This document shows, piece by piece, positions 22,470 through 33,276 of a stretch of 64,000 nucleotides of DNA (the stretch's first letter is position 1; the number at the start of each line of letters is the position of its first letter). The position numbers and the translations under genes are program-made. Under the pieces are notes generated by a model. That model saw only the letters and a program-made list of their open reading frames with translations. It was not told the origin of the DNA and ran no database searches. The stretch lies in assembly GCA_035610835.1 (NCBI GenBank), contig CM069457.1, positions 44,371,319 through 44,435,318 on the forward strand, in the 5' to 3' direction. This stretch comes from Ophiura sarsii (taxonomy: Eukaryota; Echinodermata; Ophiuroidea; Amphilepidida; Ophiuridae).

Positions 22470-22955
22470 TTGAGTGCTTTTCTAATACAAAACTGGTATA
22501 TTGATGGGTGGGAAATTAGCCAAAAAATAGGTATTAAGGGAAAGTCACATTTTCGAAGTCCGGCAGGCACATCCGCGTACGATTTTGACGAAAGTAACCC
22601 CCCGGGCTATCAAGCCTCTCAGTCTCAGTCATAAACCCAAAATCACAAAATGTTCTTCATCCCTTCAACAAGTAACAGAATTTGCTAGCCGTTTAGGGTT
22701 TCAAACATGAAAACTAGTGCTTTTCTTACAAAATTGGTATATTGATGGGTGGGAAATTAGCCAAAAAATAGGTATAGGGAAAGTCACATTTTCGAAGTCC
22801 GGCAGGCACATCCGCGTACGATTTTGGCGAAAGTAACCCCCCGGGATATCAAGTCTCTCAGTCTCAGTCTCAAACCCAAAATCACAAAATGTTCTTCATC
22901 CCTTCCACAATCAGAATTTGCTAGCCGTTTTGAGTTTCAAACATGAAAACTAGTG
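22470..22955. repeat. ~243-bp tandem duplication
   Basis: Two adjacent copies share GGTATATTGATGGGTGGGAA, CCGGCAGGCACATCCGCGTA and TTGCTAGCCGTTT, with few differences. Confidence 0.9.
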
Positions 22956-23045
22956 AATTTATTACGCATTTTGTCTTGGTGGCCAAATTTGCCCACTAAA
23001 TCGGTGGGACAATTTGGCCACCTGCAAGGGAATGGTCAGACTTAC

Positions 23046-23204
23046 CTGCATGACCTGTTCAACACGGGGTTCAACAATAATACTAATAGAATTTGCAGTA
23101 GATGTTGATGATCTCAACCACCGTTCGCACTTGGTTGGAGTTGACTCGTTTTCAGAAGGAGGGAAAACGGCTGAGGACCCAGCTTTTCTTTTCTTTGCGT
23201 TCAT
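23046..23204 (-). CDS. exon 1 of unrecognised gene (start codon exon)
   Basis: ATG at 23204-23202 opens 53 codons ending in GTCATGCAG|GTAAGT (exon end 23046), phase 0, which fits exon 2 at 17171. The N-terminus MNAKKRKAG is a plausible monopartite nuclear localisation signal. A Ser/Thr-rich linker and a WLRSSTST stretch follow. The intron to exon 2 would be about 5.9 kb and hold several repeats. The linkage rests on phase, strand and order alone. In-frame sequence continues upstream of the ATG, so an earlier start is possible. Confidence 0.55.
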
Positions 23205-23459
23205 TTTGTTTTGAAAATGCGGACTAAGTGTAAGTTCAACACACAAAACGCACTACGCAAAGAATAACAACATGAAGTCTATGCTGGTTCCCTGCTTCAA
23301 TTGGTCCACACAACTTATCCTTATAGATCGGGATCCAGAGGGCAGGGAACCAGCATGAAGTCAGAAGGCATTGCAAGTGAGAAGGCCCGGCACTTTTCAA
23401 AGGGTACATGCACTGGTACCACCGGGATGTATGGGCGGCCAAAGGGGTCAAAATAGTCT

Positions 23460-24062
23460 AAAATGGAGAAAGGTCTCAGTAATTTAGAGAAAGGTGACTA
23501 GAAAATGGAAAAAGGTCTCAGTAATTTAGAGAAAGGTGACTAGAAAATGGAGAAAGGTCTCAGTAATTTAGAGAAACGTACCTAGAATGGAGAACGGTTT
23601 CAGTAATTTAGAGAAATGTGTCTAGAACGGAGAACGGTCTCAATTATTTAGAGAAAGGTGTCTTCAACGGAGAAAGGTCTCAGTAATTTAGAGAAAGGTG
23701 TCTAGAATGGAGAACGGTCCCAGTAATTCAGAGAAAGGTGCCTAGAATGTAGAAAGGTCTCTGTGATTTAGAGAAAGGTGTCTAGAATCGAGAAAGGTCT
23801 CATTAGAGAAAGGTGTCTAGAATAGAGAAAGGTCTCAGTAATTTAGAGAAAGGTGTCTAGAATAGAGAAAGGTCTCAGTAATTTAGAGAAAGGTGTCTAG
23901 AATGTAGAAAGGTCTCTGTAATTTAGAGAAAGGTGTCTAGAATTGAGAAAAGTCTCTGTAATTTAGAGAATGGTGTCTAGAATGGAGAAAGGTCTCAGTA
24001 ATTTTGAGGAAGTTGTCTAGAATCGAGAAAGGTCTCAGTAATTTACACAAAGGTGTCTAGGG
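23460..24062. repeat. ~40-bp tandem array, ~14-15 units
   Basis: The unit is about GGAGAAAGGTCTCAGTAATT then TAGAGAAAGGTGTCTAGAAT. Units differ by single bases, and one near 23805 has lost about 10 bp. It begins about 250 bp upstream of the start codon of the four-exon gene. Confidence 0.95.
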
Positions 24063-24533
24063 AGCACATACCCAAATAGGTATCGCGACACGCTATCGAC
24101 GCGATCAACCAAAGTTGAGTACGACAATAGTTCCTATTTGGCGAGAAAGAGAGTTATTTTTTGACGGTTTATGATATAATTTTTCACTAATATGTTGTGT
24201 TTGAAATGTGTAGTTGATGTTCTGACATTTAAACTAGGTGATTTGAGGTCAATTTTAATTTCACGGACCGATTTACACATGCGGTGATATCCAGACCGGA
24301 GACCGAATTTAGGTAGGCATATCACTACGTTGTTATGCGGCGGCTTATATCAAAAAAAGTGCACGGGAAAGTTGCCTTCATATTCAGATATGTTGTAGAT
24401 TACTCTTGTGAGTAAAACATATCAAAATTTCATTGAACCAAACGCACTAATATAGAAACTAGAGCCATTTAAGTAAGCCTTTCCTAACAGTAAAGTCTAT
24501 GGAGAGCGTCTTGGTGCTGTGCTCCCTTATAAA

Positions 24534-25477
24534 TCCAGGTTCCCGATCTCCCGCGTGCTCCGATCCAGTGTAGGTGTATTACACAATGCAATAAATAAAA
24601 GTCGGGTTTCACCCAAATCTATGCGTTTTGATATCTACTGGGCAGTGTATTTATGGCATTGGCCAACTTTGTCCGGTTTAAAAAACAGGGGGAGGGTGTG
24701 GTTGCTCTTTTTAAAACAAAACACGGCGTTATTTCAGTTGATGTGTTATAGGTGGGTTAGGTCGACATAATCAGAGACTGATCAAAATCAAAATCAGTTG
24801 GATTTGAGTCAAAAAGTTTGAATTTCGTGAGTGTAGGCCTAACAAGTCAAAGCGTGCCGCGTCTAGAGTCAAAAAACGGAAAATAATAGTGATTTTACGG
24901 AAGATGCGGCCTCCGTGATCAGATCATATTTCAAAAACGGATTGTTCAATTGTCATTTTATTTGGCTAGTTTGTTCAAAATTTCACGCTGAAAAAGTTGA
25001 TATCAATTTTGAATGATTTTGAACAAATTTGTGCTCTATAGCGCCAGGTTCCCGATCTCCCGCGTGCTCCGATCCAGTGTAGGTGTATTACACAATGCAA
25101 TAAATAAAAGTCGGGTTTCACCCAAATCTATGCGTTTTGATATCTACTGGGCAGTGTATTTATGGCATAGGCCAACTTTGTCCGGTTTAAAAAACAGGGG
25201 GGGGGGGCGTGTGGTTGCTCTTTTTTAAACAAAAACACGGCGTTATTTCAGTTGATGTTATAGGTGGGTTAGGTCGACATAATCAGAGACTGATCAAAAT
25301 GAAAATCGGTTGGATTTGAGTCAAAAAGTTTGAATTTCGTGAGTGTAGGCCTAACAAGTCAAAGCGTGCCGCGTCTAGAGTCAAAAAACGGAAAATAATA
25401 GTGATTTTACGGAAGATGTGGCCTCCGTGATCAGATCATATTTCAAAAACGGATTGTTCAATTGTCATTTTATTTGG
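24534..25477. repeat. two ~433-bp direct repeats, 510 bp apart
   Basis: 24534-24967 and 25044-25477 are nearly identical, from CAGGTTCCCGATCTCCCGCG to ATTGTCATTTTATTTGGC. The main difference is a longer G run in the second copy. No terminal structure of a transposon was recognised. Confidence 0.9.
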
Positions 25478-25544
25478 CATACAAGGGACATAAGAACGTT
25501 TGGAGTTTATTGGACGTCAGTCAGGATACATACGCGTACGTACG

Positions 25545-25940
25545 TAGTGCATTGATAAAAAACAAAATATTTATTGAAAATGAAGTGAGGGCTTTTCAAT
25601 ACAATATTGGTCAACAGTATACCGTACACCAGATAGCACCAAATGAGTTCGAAAATTGAAATTGTTTCTACTGCTGAGGGGCACATCCCCCCTCAGACCC
25701 CCCTCCCTGTACGAGCTTTTAAACCATCTAGGGCCTATACTAAAATCAAAAAGATATCAGTATAATGCTCAACTTCTTCCGTGCATTGATAAAAATTGAT
25801 ACTTTTATTGCTCAAAAGTATTCATCGCACCAAATGAGTTCGAAAATGGATTTTTTTCCCTCTTCTACTTCTGAGGGGGGCACATCAGACACCCCCTGTC
25901 CGAGCATAGCTCGGACGGCGCTGCGCACCGCTTAGATGGT
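25545..25940. repeat. interspersed repeat, two partial copies
   Basis: Same family as 18530-18700 and 40325-40760: a TTGATAAAAA start, CACCAAATGAGTTCGAAAAT, then GGGGGCACATC..CCTCAGAC, ending with CGAGCATAGCTCGGACGGCG and GGATGGTACC-like text. Confidence 0.75.
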
Positions 25941-26190
25941 ACCAGCTCAATTTCACTTTTTGGGGGCCCTCCACCTTTTCACCCCCCCCCCCCCCCCCCC
26001 CCCCGCCCCCCCACACCTAACAAGAAATTTCAGCCACTGTGTCCTATACCAACTCGATGGATGGTTGAATGCTCGCGACGTGATGAGCTACAGTGCAACA
26101 GAGCATAAATATCCAAATATTGAATTATAAATATAGTGCCTCCTGATTGTTGTACAACAATGAACATTTCACTCCTAAGTATGTGTATCA

Positions 26191-26425
26191 CATGTCGGAA
26201 CCGGGACACGGAAACTCATGTCATCTCAAAGGAAGCAATTGGATCCAATTGCTCCCAATCAATCAAAAAACTACTCCTCCCACTACCATTGTCATCATTG
26301 TAAATTGTTTACTATAAGGATTCATGTCAATAAAACCCAAGGGGCGTCGAAATTTGCTTATTTTAACACAGAAAAAATCAATACTTGAAATGACTTGAGT
26401 TTGCGTGTACTGATTCTTGCATGCA
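26191..26425. repeat. 235-bp repeat with 20-bp perfect palindrome, copy 1
   Basis: Runs from CATGTCGGAACCGGGACACG to TTCTTGCATGCA. It is almost identical to 27520-27755. AGCAATTGGATCCAATTGCT at 26234-26253 is a perfect palindrome, and an AATAAA lies downstream of it. Confidence 0.9.
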
Positions 26426-26929
26426 CGGGAGGGATATGCGGAGTGTGTTGATTATAAAAGTTCTCATTAATGGGAAAGATTGGTTGTAACCAAAACAGGT
26501 AATATGTTCATTGTAGACTAACCAAATAAAGTCATTATCTAGTTTTTTTATCCTTTTTTTATTTATTTTTTTTAAAGAAAAAACCCGCATATTCCCTGCC
26601 CCAAAAAAGTTAATTTGAAAAAATATCATGTTTGATTAATGATTTTCTTTCCGAGATATCGACGATAATGTAAATTTTATTCCATAGAGCTGTGTATAGA
26701 AGCACATCTTCTCCACCCCACTGTCTTTTAATACAAGATTGTGCGACATTGGCGCTTCTCGGACACGTGCCATAGACATAAATGATTGCTTTAAACGATT
26801 TAAAGTTTAACATGTATATTTATCGAAATGACCAAAATATGAGGGTCTAATTTTCGCTAGTAGGAACAAAATTCGGAGAAAAACTTTTGTTTTTAAATAT
26901 CAAAAATATAACTTTAAACGTATTACGCT

Positions 26930-27465
26930 CTAATGAGAACAAAAAAAGATTTTGAATGTAAGTTTTGCATACTTCCGTAAACCCCCTCTCCGAACGGCGC
27001 GGGGTCTAACATGATCTAAATAGTATTTAAAAAGATATTTTTGATTCTAAGACACGCGAAGTTGACACTAATGATCTTTACCAAATCTTTAAGGTTGAAT
27101 TTAAGTTTTGCATACTTCCGTAACCCCCCCCCCCCCCCCCCCCCTCTTGATTCTAAGACACGTGGAGTTGATAGACACAATTTTTTTAAGAGATTTTGAA
27201 TTCAAGTTATGTATACTTCAGCAAGCCCGCACCCTCTCCGTTCACCGCCGCGTGGAATTTACTGAAATAATCTTTTTAAAAGATTTTGAATTTAAGTTCT
27301 GCTAACTTCTGCACCCCCCCCCCCCCCTTCCCGGTCTATTCGCCGCCGCCGCCGCATAGAGTTGACAGAAATAATATTTCCAGAAGATTTTGAAAGTTCT
27401 GCATACTTCCGCACCCACCCCCGGCCCCTCCCCTCCCGCGTTCGCCGCCGCCGCTTAACCTGGCA
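26930..27465. repeat. ~100-bp tandem units with poly-C and GCC tracts
   Basis: Four to five diverged units share AGATTTTGAATTTAAGTTTT-like text, TGCATACTTCCGTAACCCCC and GAGTTGACA. Some carry poly-C of up to ~20 or GCCGCCGCC. They lie between the two 235-bp repeats. Confidence 0.75.
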
Positions 27466-27519
27466 CACAAATCCACGTCATCGATTCTGCTATATTAATG
27501 GGCCGTATCGACTGCAGAG

Positions 27520-27755
27520 CATGTCGGAACCGGGACACGGAAACTCATGTCATCTCAAAGGAAGCAATTGGATCCAATTGCTCCCAATCAATCAAAAAAC
27601 TACTCCTCCCACTACCATTGTCATAATTGTAAATTGTTTACTATAAGGATTCATGTCAATAAAACCCAAGGGGCGTCGAAATTTGCTTATTTTATCACAG
27701 AAAAAAATCAATACTTGAAATGACTTGAGTTTGCGTGTACTGATTCTGGCATGCA
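27520..27755. repeat. 235-bp repeat, copy 2
   Basis: Second copy of 26191-26425 in the same orientation, with the palindrome conserved at 27563-27582. Flanking bases differ between copies, so an LTR pair with a shared target duplication is not supported. Confidence 0.9.
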
Positions 27756-27898
27756 TATATAAATTTAAAACAGCTTTGTTTCAAAGTACTATTTCGTGTC
27801 CTTGTATGATTATCAGCATTGTTACATTTCTTATTAAACCTGATTTCGGATTGGCCAATACTTGCATCCATACACGCTAATCCAACCAGCTACTGCCT

Positions 27899-28120
27899 AC
27901 ACACATAAAACACTATGTAAAAAAAATACACAAATTATGTAAAAAATACACAATCTGTGTAAAAATAGAACTCCATAATACTATGTAAACAGTTGTGTTA
28001 AGCTTTTGCATAGGAATTTACACAAGCTTGGGTATATATTACATGTTTTATGTAAACTCTTACATAATAATTATGGAGTTCTATATTTACATAATTTTTT
28101 ACATAGTGTTTTCTGTGTGT
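27899..28120. mobile_element. ~220-bp foldback MITE
   Basis: ACACACATAAAACACTATGT on the left pairs with ACATAGTGTTTTCTGTGTGT on the right. Inner AGAACTCCATAAT/ATTATGGAGTTCT also pairs. Confidence 0.8.
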
Positions 28121-29020
28121 ACTTCCTTTCATGGCCTTGACTATTTCAACATTTCTTTTTTATTTAGACTTAGTGCAGGCCTTTAACACGATACAGTTTG
28201 TACACCCATGCATGTCAGCACACGGTCACCTAAAGTAACATACACCATTATGGCTGCACACTGGCGAATTGCATTTCAAATTTCTTGTAGCGCGAATTTC
28301 AAACCACTTGTCCCTTAGCATGAGCATGTCCTTGAATATTCCTTCCATTGTTTGCGTGCATGGCTGCACAATTATTAATAAACTTTTGCCAAGTATGTGT
28401 GTACAGATGGATGAAATAGTGGTTACATGTGGGTTTTTTCTCTTTTTAAATATACTTAATGTTTGGAGGACGATATTTTAAATACTAAAGGGATATTGAA
28501 TTATCTGCTCAGACCATTCTTTTAAGCACATCTTTACCTGTAATTTGATACCATGTAAGTCTGGTTTGGATACACAGTATTACTTAATAATTTCAACGAG
28601 TTTGGTCATTAATTAAGCTTAATTAAGACAGATATTGGGTTTTTGTTAAAGTAAAGATAAATGTGAACTTTTTCTCAGATAGTATTGTTGGCAATGATGG
28701 GAAGTTCATTTCCTGTAACTTTGGTGCTAATAGCATTTATAGTTTTTGCTGGAAATTCCAAAAGCAAAATGTTAATGTATTTCTTTATAATATGCTAACC
28801 ATATGCAAATAAGGTCAAACCATTTTTTTCTATGACATTAAAGGTGTATGTTCCGATTACACATGGTTGCAATGGAGTAACACGCATTGGTGCATCTCTC
28901 TGAGACTAGTTTTAACTTTTCATCAAATTTACCACCTTGGCTGCTCTGAACTATATAATCAACTATACAAGTAATATGTACGTGTGCCATCAACTGTTTT
29001 AAGCACATTCCGAGTATTTT
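28121..29020. other. no exon seen; start of LINE flank
   Basis: A single TTAAAGGTGTATGTTCCGAT end near 28848 resembles the TTAA MITE family. The part next to 29021 may be LINE 5' untranslated sequence. Confidence 0.4.
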
Positions 29021-29099
29021 ATGGAAACCAGAAGTGGTAGAAAACTGTCAACAAACAACAGCAAAACTGCGGGAAATTTGAATGCTAAGGCGTCTACCA

Positions 29100-29316
29100 C
29101 AGTAGCGTAGCGAGTGGGGGGGGGGGGGGGGGGGGGGTGGGGCGAACTGCCCCCCCCCCCCCCCGGAGGTGAAAAAATTGGCAAAATGGGGACGAAAAGG
29201 GCGGAAAATCATGTTAAATCAGCCGTTTTTTGACCTGGTTTCTTTGAAATAGGGACCGTTATGGGGATCTATGGGGATCTTGCCCCCTCGGAGTGGCTGG
29301 GCTGGCTACGCGGCTG
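29100..29316. mobile_element. hAT MITE inserted at the LINE ORF1, exact 8-bp duplication
   Basis: The ends are CAGTAGCGTAGCGAG and CTGGCTACGCGGCTG, flanked by GTCTACCA at 29092-29099 and 29317-29324. The interior is mostly poly-G then poly-C. It belongs with the element at 1445-1878. Removing it conceptually restores one continuous frame from ATG 29021: 26 codons, then the ATG at 29324. Confidence 0.92.
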
Positions 29317-29323
29317 GTCTACC

Positions 29324-30100
29324 ATGTCTACCCCGTGTTCACCCGATACATCGCCTACCAAGGCTAGCGTGAGCCCTGCGAGAGCTAGAACTGTACAGAA
29401 TGGAAACAAGCCAATCGATACTCATTGTGTCAACGCATCCACGCGTGATGAGGACAGTCACTGTAGGGAAAGCTTTGAAAAGATGGTCATGGCCTCGCTA
29501 AATAAAATCATAGCGAGCCAAGAAGAAATCAAGAATGACCTAGAGACTTTCAAGATCGAAATCTACAAGACAGTGGAATTCCAGGGCGAGGAAATAACTG
29601 ACCTACAAATCGAGTCCAAGAAATTAAATTCGCGAGTCAACGATCTCACAACATCAGTTAAAAACGCTTGGGATTCCATATTTGCTCACCGGGACCAGGC
29701 CAACGATGTATGGGATGGTGTAAACAAGCTAGAAAGACAATCGCGTCGAAGCAATGTCCGTTTCATAGGCGTGCCTGAAACTTCAGGGGAGAACGTTGAG
29801 CAGATGGTAAGCGAGATATTCAAGACAAAGTTTGACAGAAGCGATATCGAAATTGAACGAGCCCACCGAACTGGTAGAAATCAAGCGAAAGGTCACGGAG
29901 CACCACGTCCTCGACATATCCTAGTGAAGCTGCTAAGATACAAGGACAAATCAGAAATAATGAAGAACCGACGTGAAGCATTGAAAAAGGAGCCATACCA
30001 CATTGTGGAGGACTTGACACATGCGGACTTAGAAGAGAAGCAACGGTATTCAGAAAAGGTTAGTTCTCTCTACAAGCAAGGCTTCAAACAGCTATGGTAA
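29324..30100 (+). CDS. LINE ORF1 protein (nucleic-acid-binding, truncated)
   Basis: Read from ATG 29324 (residue 1) this is about 258 codons. The frame is also open from 29261, but that part is MITE sequence. A Ser/Thr/Pro-rich leader is followed by an Ala/Lys/Glu coiled-coil region (about residues 60-140) and then the hallmark LERQSRRSNVRFIGVPE, an ERAHRTGR motif, a PRHILVKLLRYKDK strand region and the EDLTHADLEEKQRYSEKV helix. This order matches the RRM-like and C-terminal domains of LINE ORF1 (Transposase_22-like) proteins. It binds element RNA in ribonucleoprotein particles in related LINEs. It stops at GFKQLW, where relatives continue, so the C-terminus is probably cut by the internal deletion. 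Confidence 0.8.
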   Translation: MSTPCSPDTSPTKASVSPARARTVQNGNKPIDTHCVNASTRDEDSHCRESFEKMVMASLNKIIASQEEIKNDLETFKIEIYKTVEFQGEEITDLQIESKKLNSRVNDLTTSVKNAWDSIFAHRDQANDVWDGVNKLERQSRRSNVRFIGVPETSGENVEQMVSEIFKTKFDRSDIEIERAHRTGRNQAKGHGAPRPRHILVKLLRYKDKSEIMKNRREALKKEPYHIVEDLTHADLEEKQRYSEKVSSLYKQGFKQLW

Positions 30101-30390
30101 GCCAGCGTCGTTTTACGAGAGACCTAACCACACGTTGAAAGGGGAGAGCGCGTCCCCTCTGCAAAACTCCACACGATCTAAACCTTAGAAGAGACATACA
30201 ATCAGTTCCTGCTTATGACAGGAAAATGAAACTGATAAAGATATTGAACAATGTTGATTTATATATATAAAGTATCATTTTGATTATGACCAAGGTGGTT
30301 AATTTTCATTTGACTTATGCGTTGTCTCTGGACAGGAATCATGCACCTATCTACGAGCCATCCACAAACTTTATTTAAACCCACTTAAGT

Positions 30391-30642
30391 TTGGGTGGTT
30401 CGACCAGTATATTTTTGTTGTTGTCAGTGTTTATTTCAAAGCGTTCAGATGTTCACAACTACCCAACAAGACATGGCAATGATTTTAACATGACAAATAA
30501 CAAAAAGACTTTCCCCGACCGTGCTATTCAAACCAATGGTCCAATTCTCTGGAATTCACTTCCCGAAAACATGAAACAATCCAAATCGTTAAAGCATTTC
30601 CGAACCCAGTTAAAGCAAAACCTTATCCAAAATTACGAGTAA
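30391..30642 (+). pseudogene. C-terminal fragment of LINE reverse transcriptase
   Basis: The frame encodes HNYPTRHGNDFNM, then GPILWNSLPENMKQSKSL and a final KHFRTQLKQ, ending in a stop at 30642. This N/Y-x-TR plus GP-x-LWN-x-LP text is the characteristic end of CR1/jockey-like ORF2 proteins, after the polymerase domain. Everything upstream in ORF2 is missing. Confidence 0.85.
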
Positions 30643-30959
30643 TCTCTTGTATTTGAGCCCGTCCTTGTTCTGTCTTGTATAATGGTGTTGTGGGTTTCTT
30701 ATTGTTTATTGTAGTATAAAATGTTTGTTTATGTACTGCTTGTTTTAAGGGGTAGACCATAAACGGGCCTCATTGGCTTTCCAGTCTACTCCTCCATATT
30801 GTGTTTTTTATATATGTGATTGTGATTTGATGTATTATTTTTTTATATGGAAATAAAGATTGATTGATTGATTGATTGATTAGGGCTATGATTTTTTTTT
30901 CACATCAAGATATTTTAACATCAGAAGAATCCCTATATTTTTCTCATTATGTCTGTAAA

Positions 30960-31218
30960 ATCTTAGGGGCCAGACTGTTCCATTTAGAAATTATAGGCGA
31001 AAACGTGGTGAATTACTGCCAAAGGTGGTAAACCACCAATCAGTTTGTGTAGGACTCAATGGGCAAATGTTTTGTGACCTTGTGCTTCTAAAAATAGAAC
31101 CATTGGAGTTATGCAACTCAAACTTTGGAATGTGCCAATTTTAAGGATGACCTTTCTAGTAAAATAGAAAACATCAAGTTGAAAATCGGGCCAGCAATCG
31201 GATCATCTACCTTTAAAT
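30960..31218. mobile_element. diverged inverted copy of the TTAA MITE
   Basis: The block GGATGACCTTTCTAGTAAAA and the end CGGATCATCTACCTTTAA correspond to the reverse of the MITE at 16.1 and 49.9 kb. The left end is degraded. Confidence 0.65.
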
Positions 31219-33119
31219 CACCAATCTGTATTCTATAATATGATATTGTCTCCTTGTTTTACATTATATATGTTACTTTTTGAATTAGATTTAAGAGCGT
31301 AATTTCAATAACATGCACTTCTGGAAATTTATGTTCTGTTGCACTACTGTAGGACTGATGGGATAATATAGGTGAATGAGCATGTCCAAGTCCAATCTTG
31401 CCATTCGTTTTAACATTTGGTACAAATGCAATATTCCCGTAGCCAATTCACTAAACGGCACTAGCTTTTGCGATTGGGGACGAGACTAAATCTGGACCGC
31501 GTTGCATTGTGCTACTCTGAAAAAAGTCTGCCATTGCGTTTACACGGCGGAGAATTATGATTAAATACGGAATAATTTTAACATTTTCATGTTTTAAAAA
31601 GTGGCTGAAAAGAAAGATGAGGACTTTATGAAGGTGTGTAGCTAGTATGAAAATCAACGGGAATGCTGTTCTGCTGTAATTCCTCCGCCAATCATTCGAG
31701 AGCCTCACCATCCACTTTGTACAGCAAATCAAATTGACTAGTTTCTAGCAATACAATTTCCCCATACGTTGGTAGGGGAAAAAACACCACACCAACGTAT
31801 GGGTTTCCTGTACTAAAGAGGATGTCCAAGGTTGCCCTATCGGGCGACTAAATCGCGGGTTTAACAACACTGATATCGAATAGCAATTAATCGATTACAA
31901 ATAAGGGTGGGCTATTTTTTCTTTTCGTCAGGAGAGACTGGAATGAAACCGCAATCAACCTCATAATTGAAAGGCCTACAAACATGACAAATGCGACATC
32001 CGACAAATGCACCATTTAGAAAATTTATGAGATCGTGACATTTTGCTCATTGACTTGCGTTGGCGCATGGCCACAAGTCATTTTTCGCCAACGAGATAGA
32101 TATACGTAGAGCGCTGACTGTAGCTAGGGTCATTGCCAGCCCATTTACAATGCAATCCTAAATCTCGCGCTCGAAATCGTGTAAAATTACAGATGAAACG
32201 CCAAATCTCTTAAAACATAGTGAATTCAATCAGTTATACATTAGAAATGTAGAAATAGTCATCAGCTTTTGTTTTGGATATCTGGGTATCTTAATTACTT
32301 AGTTTAAGCTACATAAGATATCAGTGTTAAACGAAAGACAGCAATATAATTCTCTGAAATCAGTAATATTATTTCAGGGCCCGTTGCCGCAATTGGTCGC
32401 GTGACGAAGCCAGTTTGCGACCAATTGCAGCAACGGTTCATGAATGAATCGACTACAATTTAGGAGATTTAGTGGATTTGCAAATAGATCGGCAACTTAA
32501 ATACAATTTTGCGAGCAGACAGCGCAGGAAGAAGAATCTTGCCTTGTTTACAACCGAAACTACTTTACGGGTAAAGCGCATCAATCTACCAAATCTATCA
32601 AATTGTGCGTAAACTCGCCAAGATTCGTCTCTCTATTATGTGATTGATTTTGCAAAACGGTGAAGTTTCATAAAATTATTTTTTGGGTTTTGTTGACTTC
32701 ATTTTCTAGACAAGCAGGGCGCTCTACTTATATTTATCTTGTTGTTTTTCGCAAATCTAAATCAAGTCATAGGGTTGCAAGTCAAGTCAAGTCCCAAGTC
32801 AATGCCAATATGTGCAAGTCAAGTCGCAAGTCACAAAATTAGTGACTCGAATCTACAACACTGACAAAATTCAATGTCCTAACGCCAACATATAATTGCA
32901 TTCATAGGTATCGTAACGTTTATTTCAGCGACATCAACAATGGGTAATAGATTGCATTTTATACCGCAATTTAAATATCAACATTTAACACATTCATATC
33001 GAGGATGAGCATATACACAGCTTTTGTATGCATCATAAATATATAGGCATGATGCTACACTTTTAAAGTGTTTACTAATCACCGTTTCGTTCACCATTTT
33101 AGTCGCACTAAAGTGTTTA
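31219..33119. other. no exon seen; short hairpins and CAAGTC repeat
   Basis: CCATACGTTGG/CCAACGTATGG pairs at 31762-31803. CCGTTGC..GCAATTGGTCGC pairs with GCGACCAATTGC..GCAACGG at 32379-32436. CAAGTCAAGTC-type repeats fill 32762-32835. No supported coding frame. Confidence 0.45.
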
Positions 33120-33207
33120 ACATCTATGTGCAATTATGAGATCCAAAACACTAGCACCATTATACACGGTACAAAAAGTAAATAATGTGCTGCTTGGAGA
33201 CGTTTAC

Positions 33208-33276
33208 TTTCAGACGTAGTTGCGGATGTCATCTTGGTCATCTGGTCAGTGGTGCCAGTAGTAGTGCGGGCAGTAT
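33208..33276 (-). CDS. Thr-rich stalk exon, copy 3
   Basis: The acceptor TTTACAG|ATACTG (start 33276) and the donor GAAA|GTAAAC (end 33208) bound 69 bp, phase 1 on both sides. It encodes a 23-residue Thr/Ser/Met-rich segment (DTARTTTGTTDQMTKMTSA-like). It lacks 9 bp near its 3' end relative to the other copies. Thr-rich segments like this usually form O-glycosylated stalks between extracellular domains and the membrane. Confidence 0.5.

Larger units (their letters stand above)
29021..30882 (+). mobile_element. internally deleted CR1/jockey-like LINE
   Basis: The order is a short 5' open frame from ATG 29021, an inserted hAT MITE (29100-29316), the ORF1 body (29324-30100), about 290 bp of non-coding join, a reverse transcriptase C-terminal tail (30391-30642), a 3' untranslated part with AATAAA, and a terminal (GATT)n tail at 30859-30882. 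Short simple repeats at the 3' end are typical of this LINE group. Endonuclease and reverse transcriptase cores are absent, so it cannot be autonomous. Confidence 0.8.

Noticed and set aside
21742..22570. Pro/Thr-rich and Gly-rich frames up to 208 aa
   Set aside because: They translate a C-rich minisatellite and poly-G run and overlap each other on both strands.
22156..22634. Extra exons between the minisatellite and exon 1 of the four-exon gene
   Set aside because: The frames run through a 243-bp tandem duplication and lack splice-site support.
26191..27755. LTR retrotransposon with 235-bp LTRs
   Set aside because: No shared target duplication, primer-binding site, polypurine tract or gag/pol; the interior is a tandem array.
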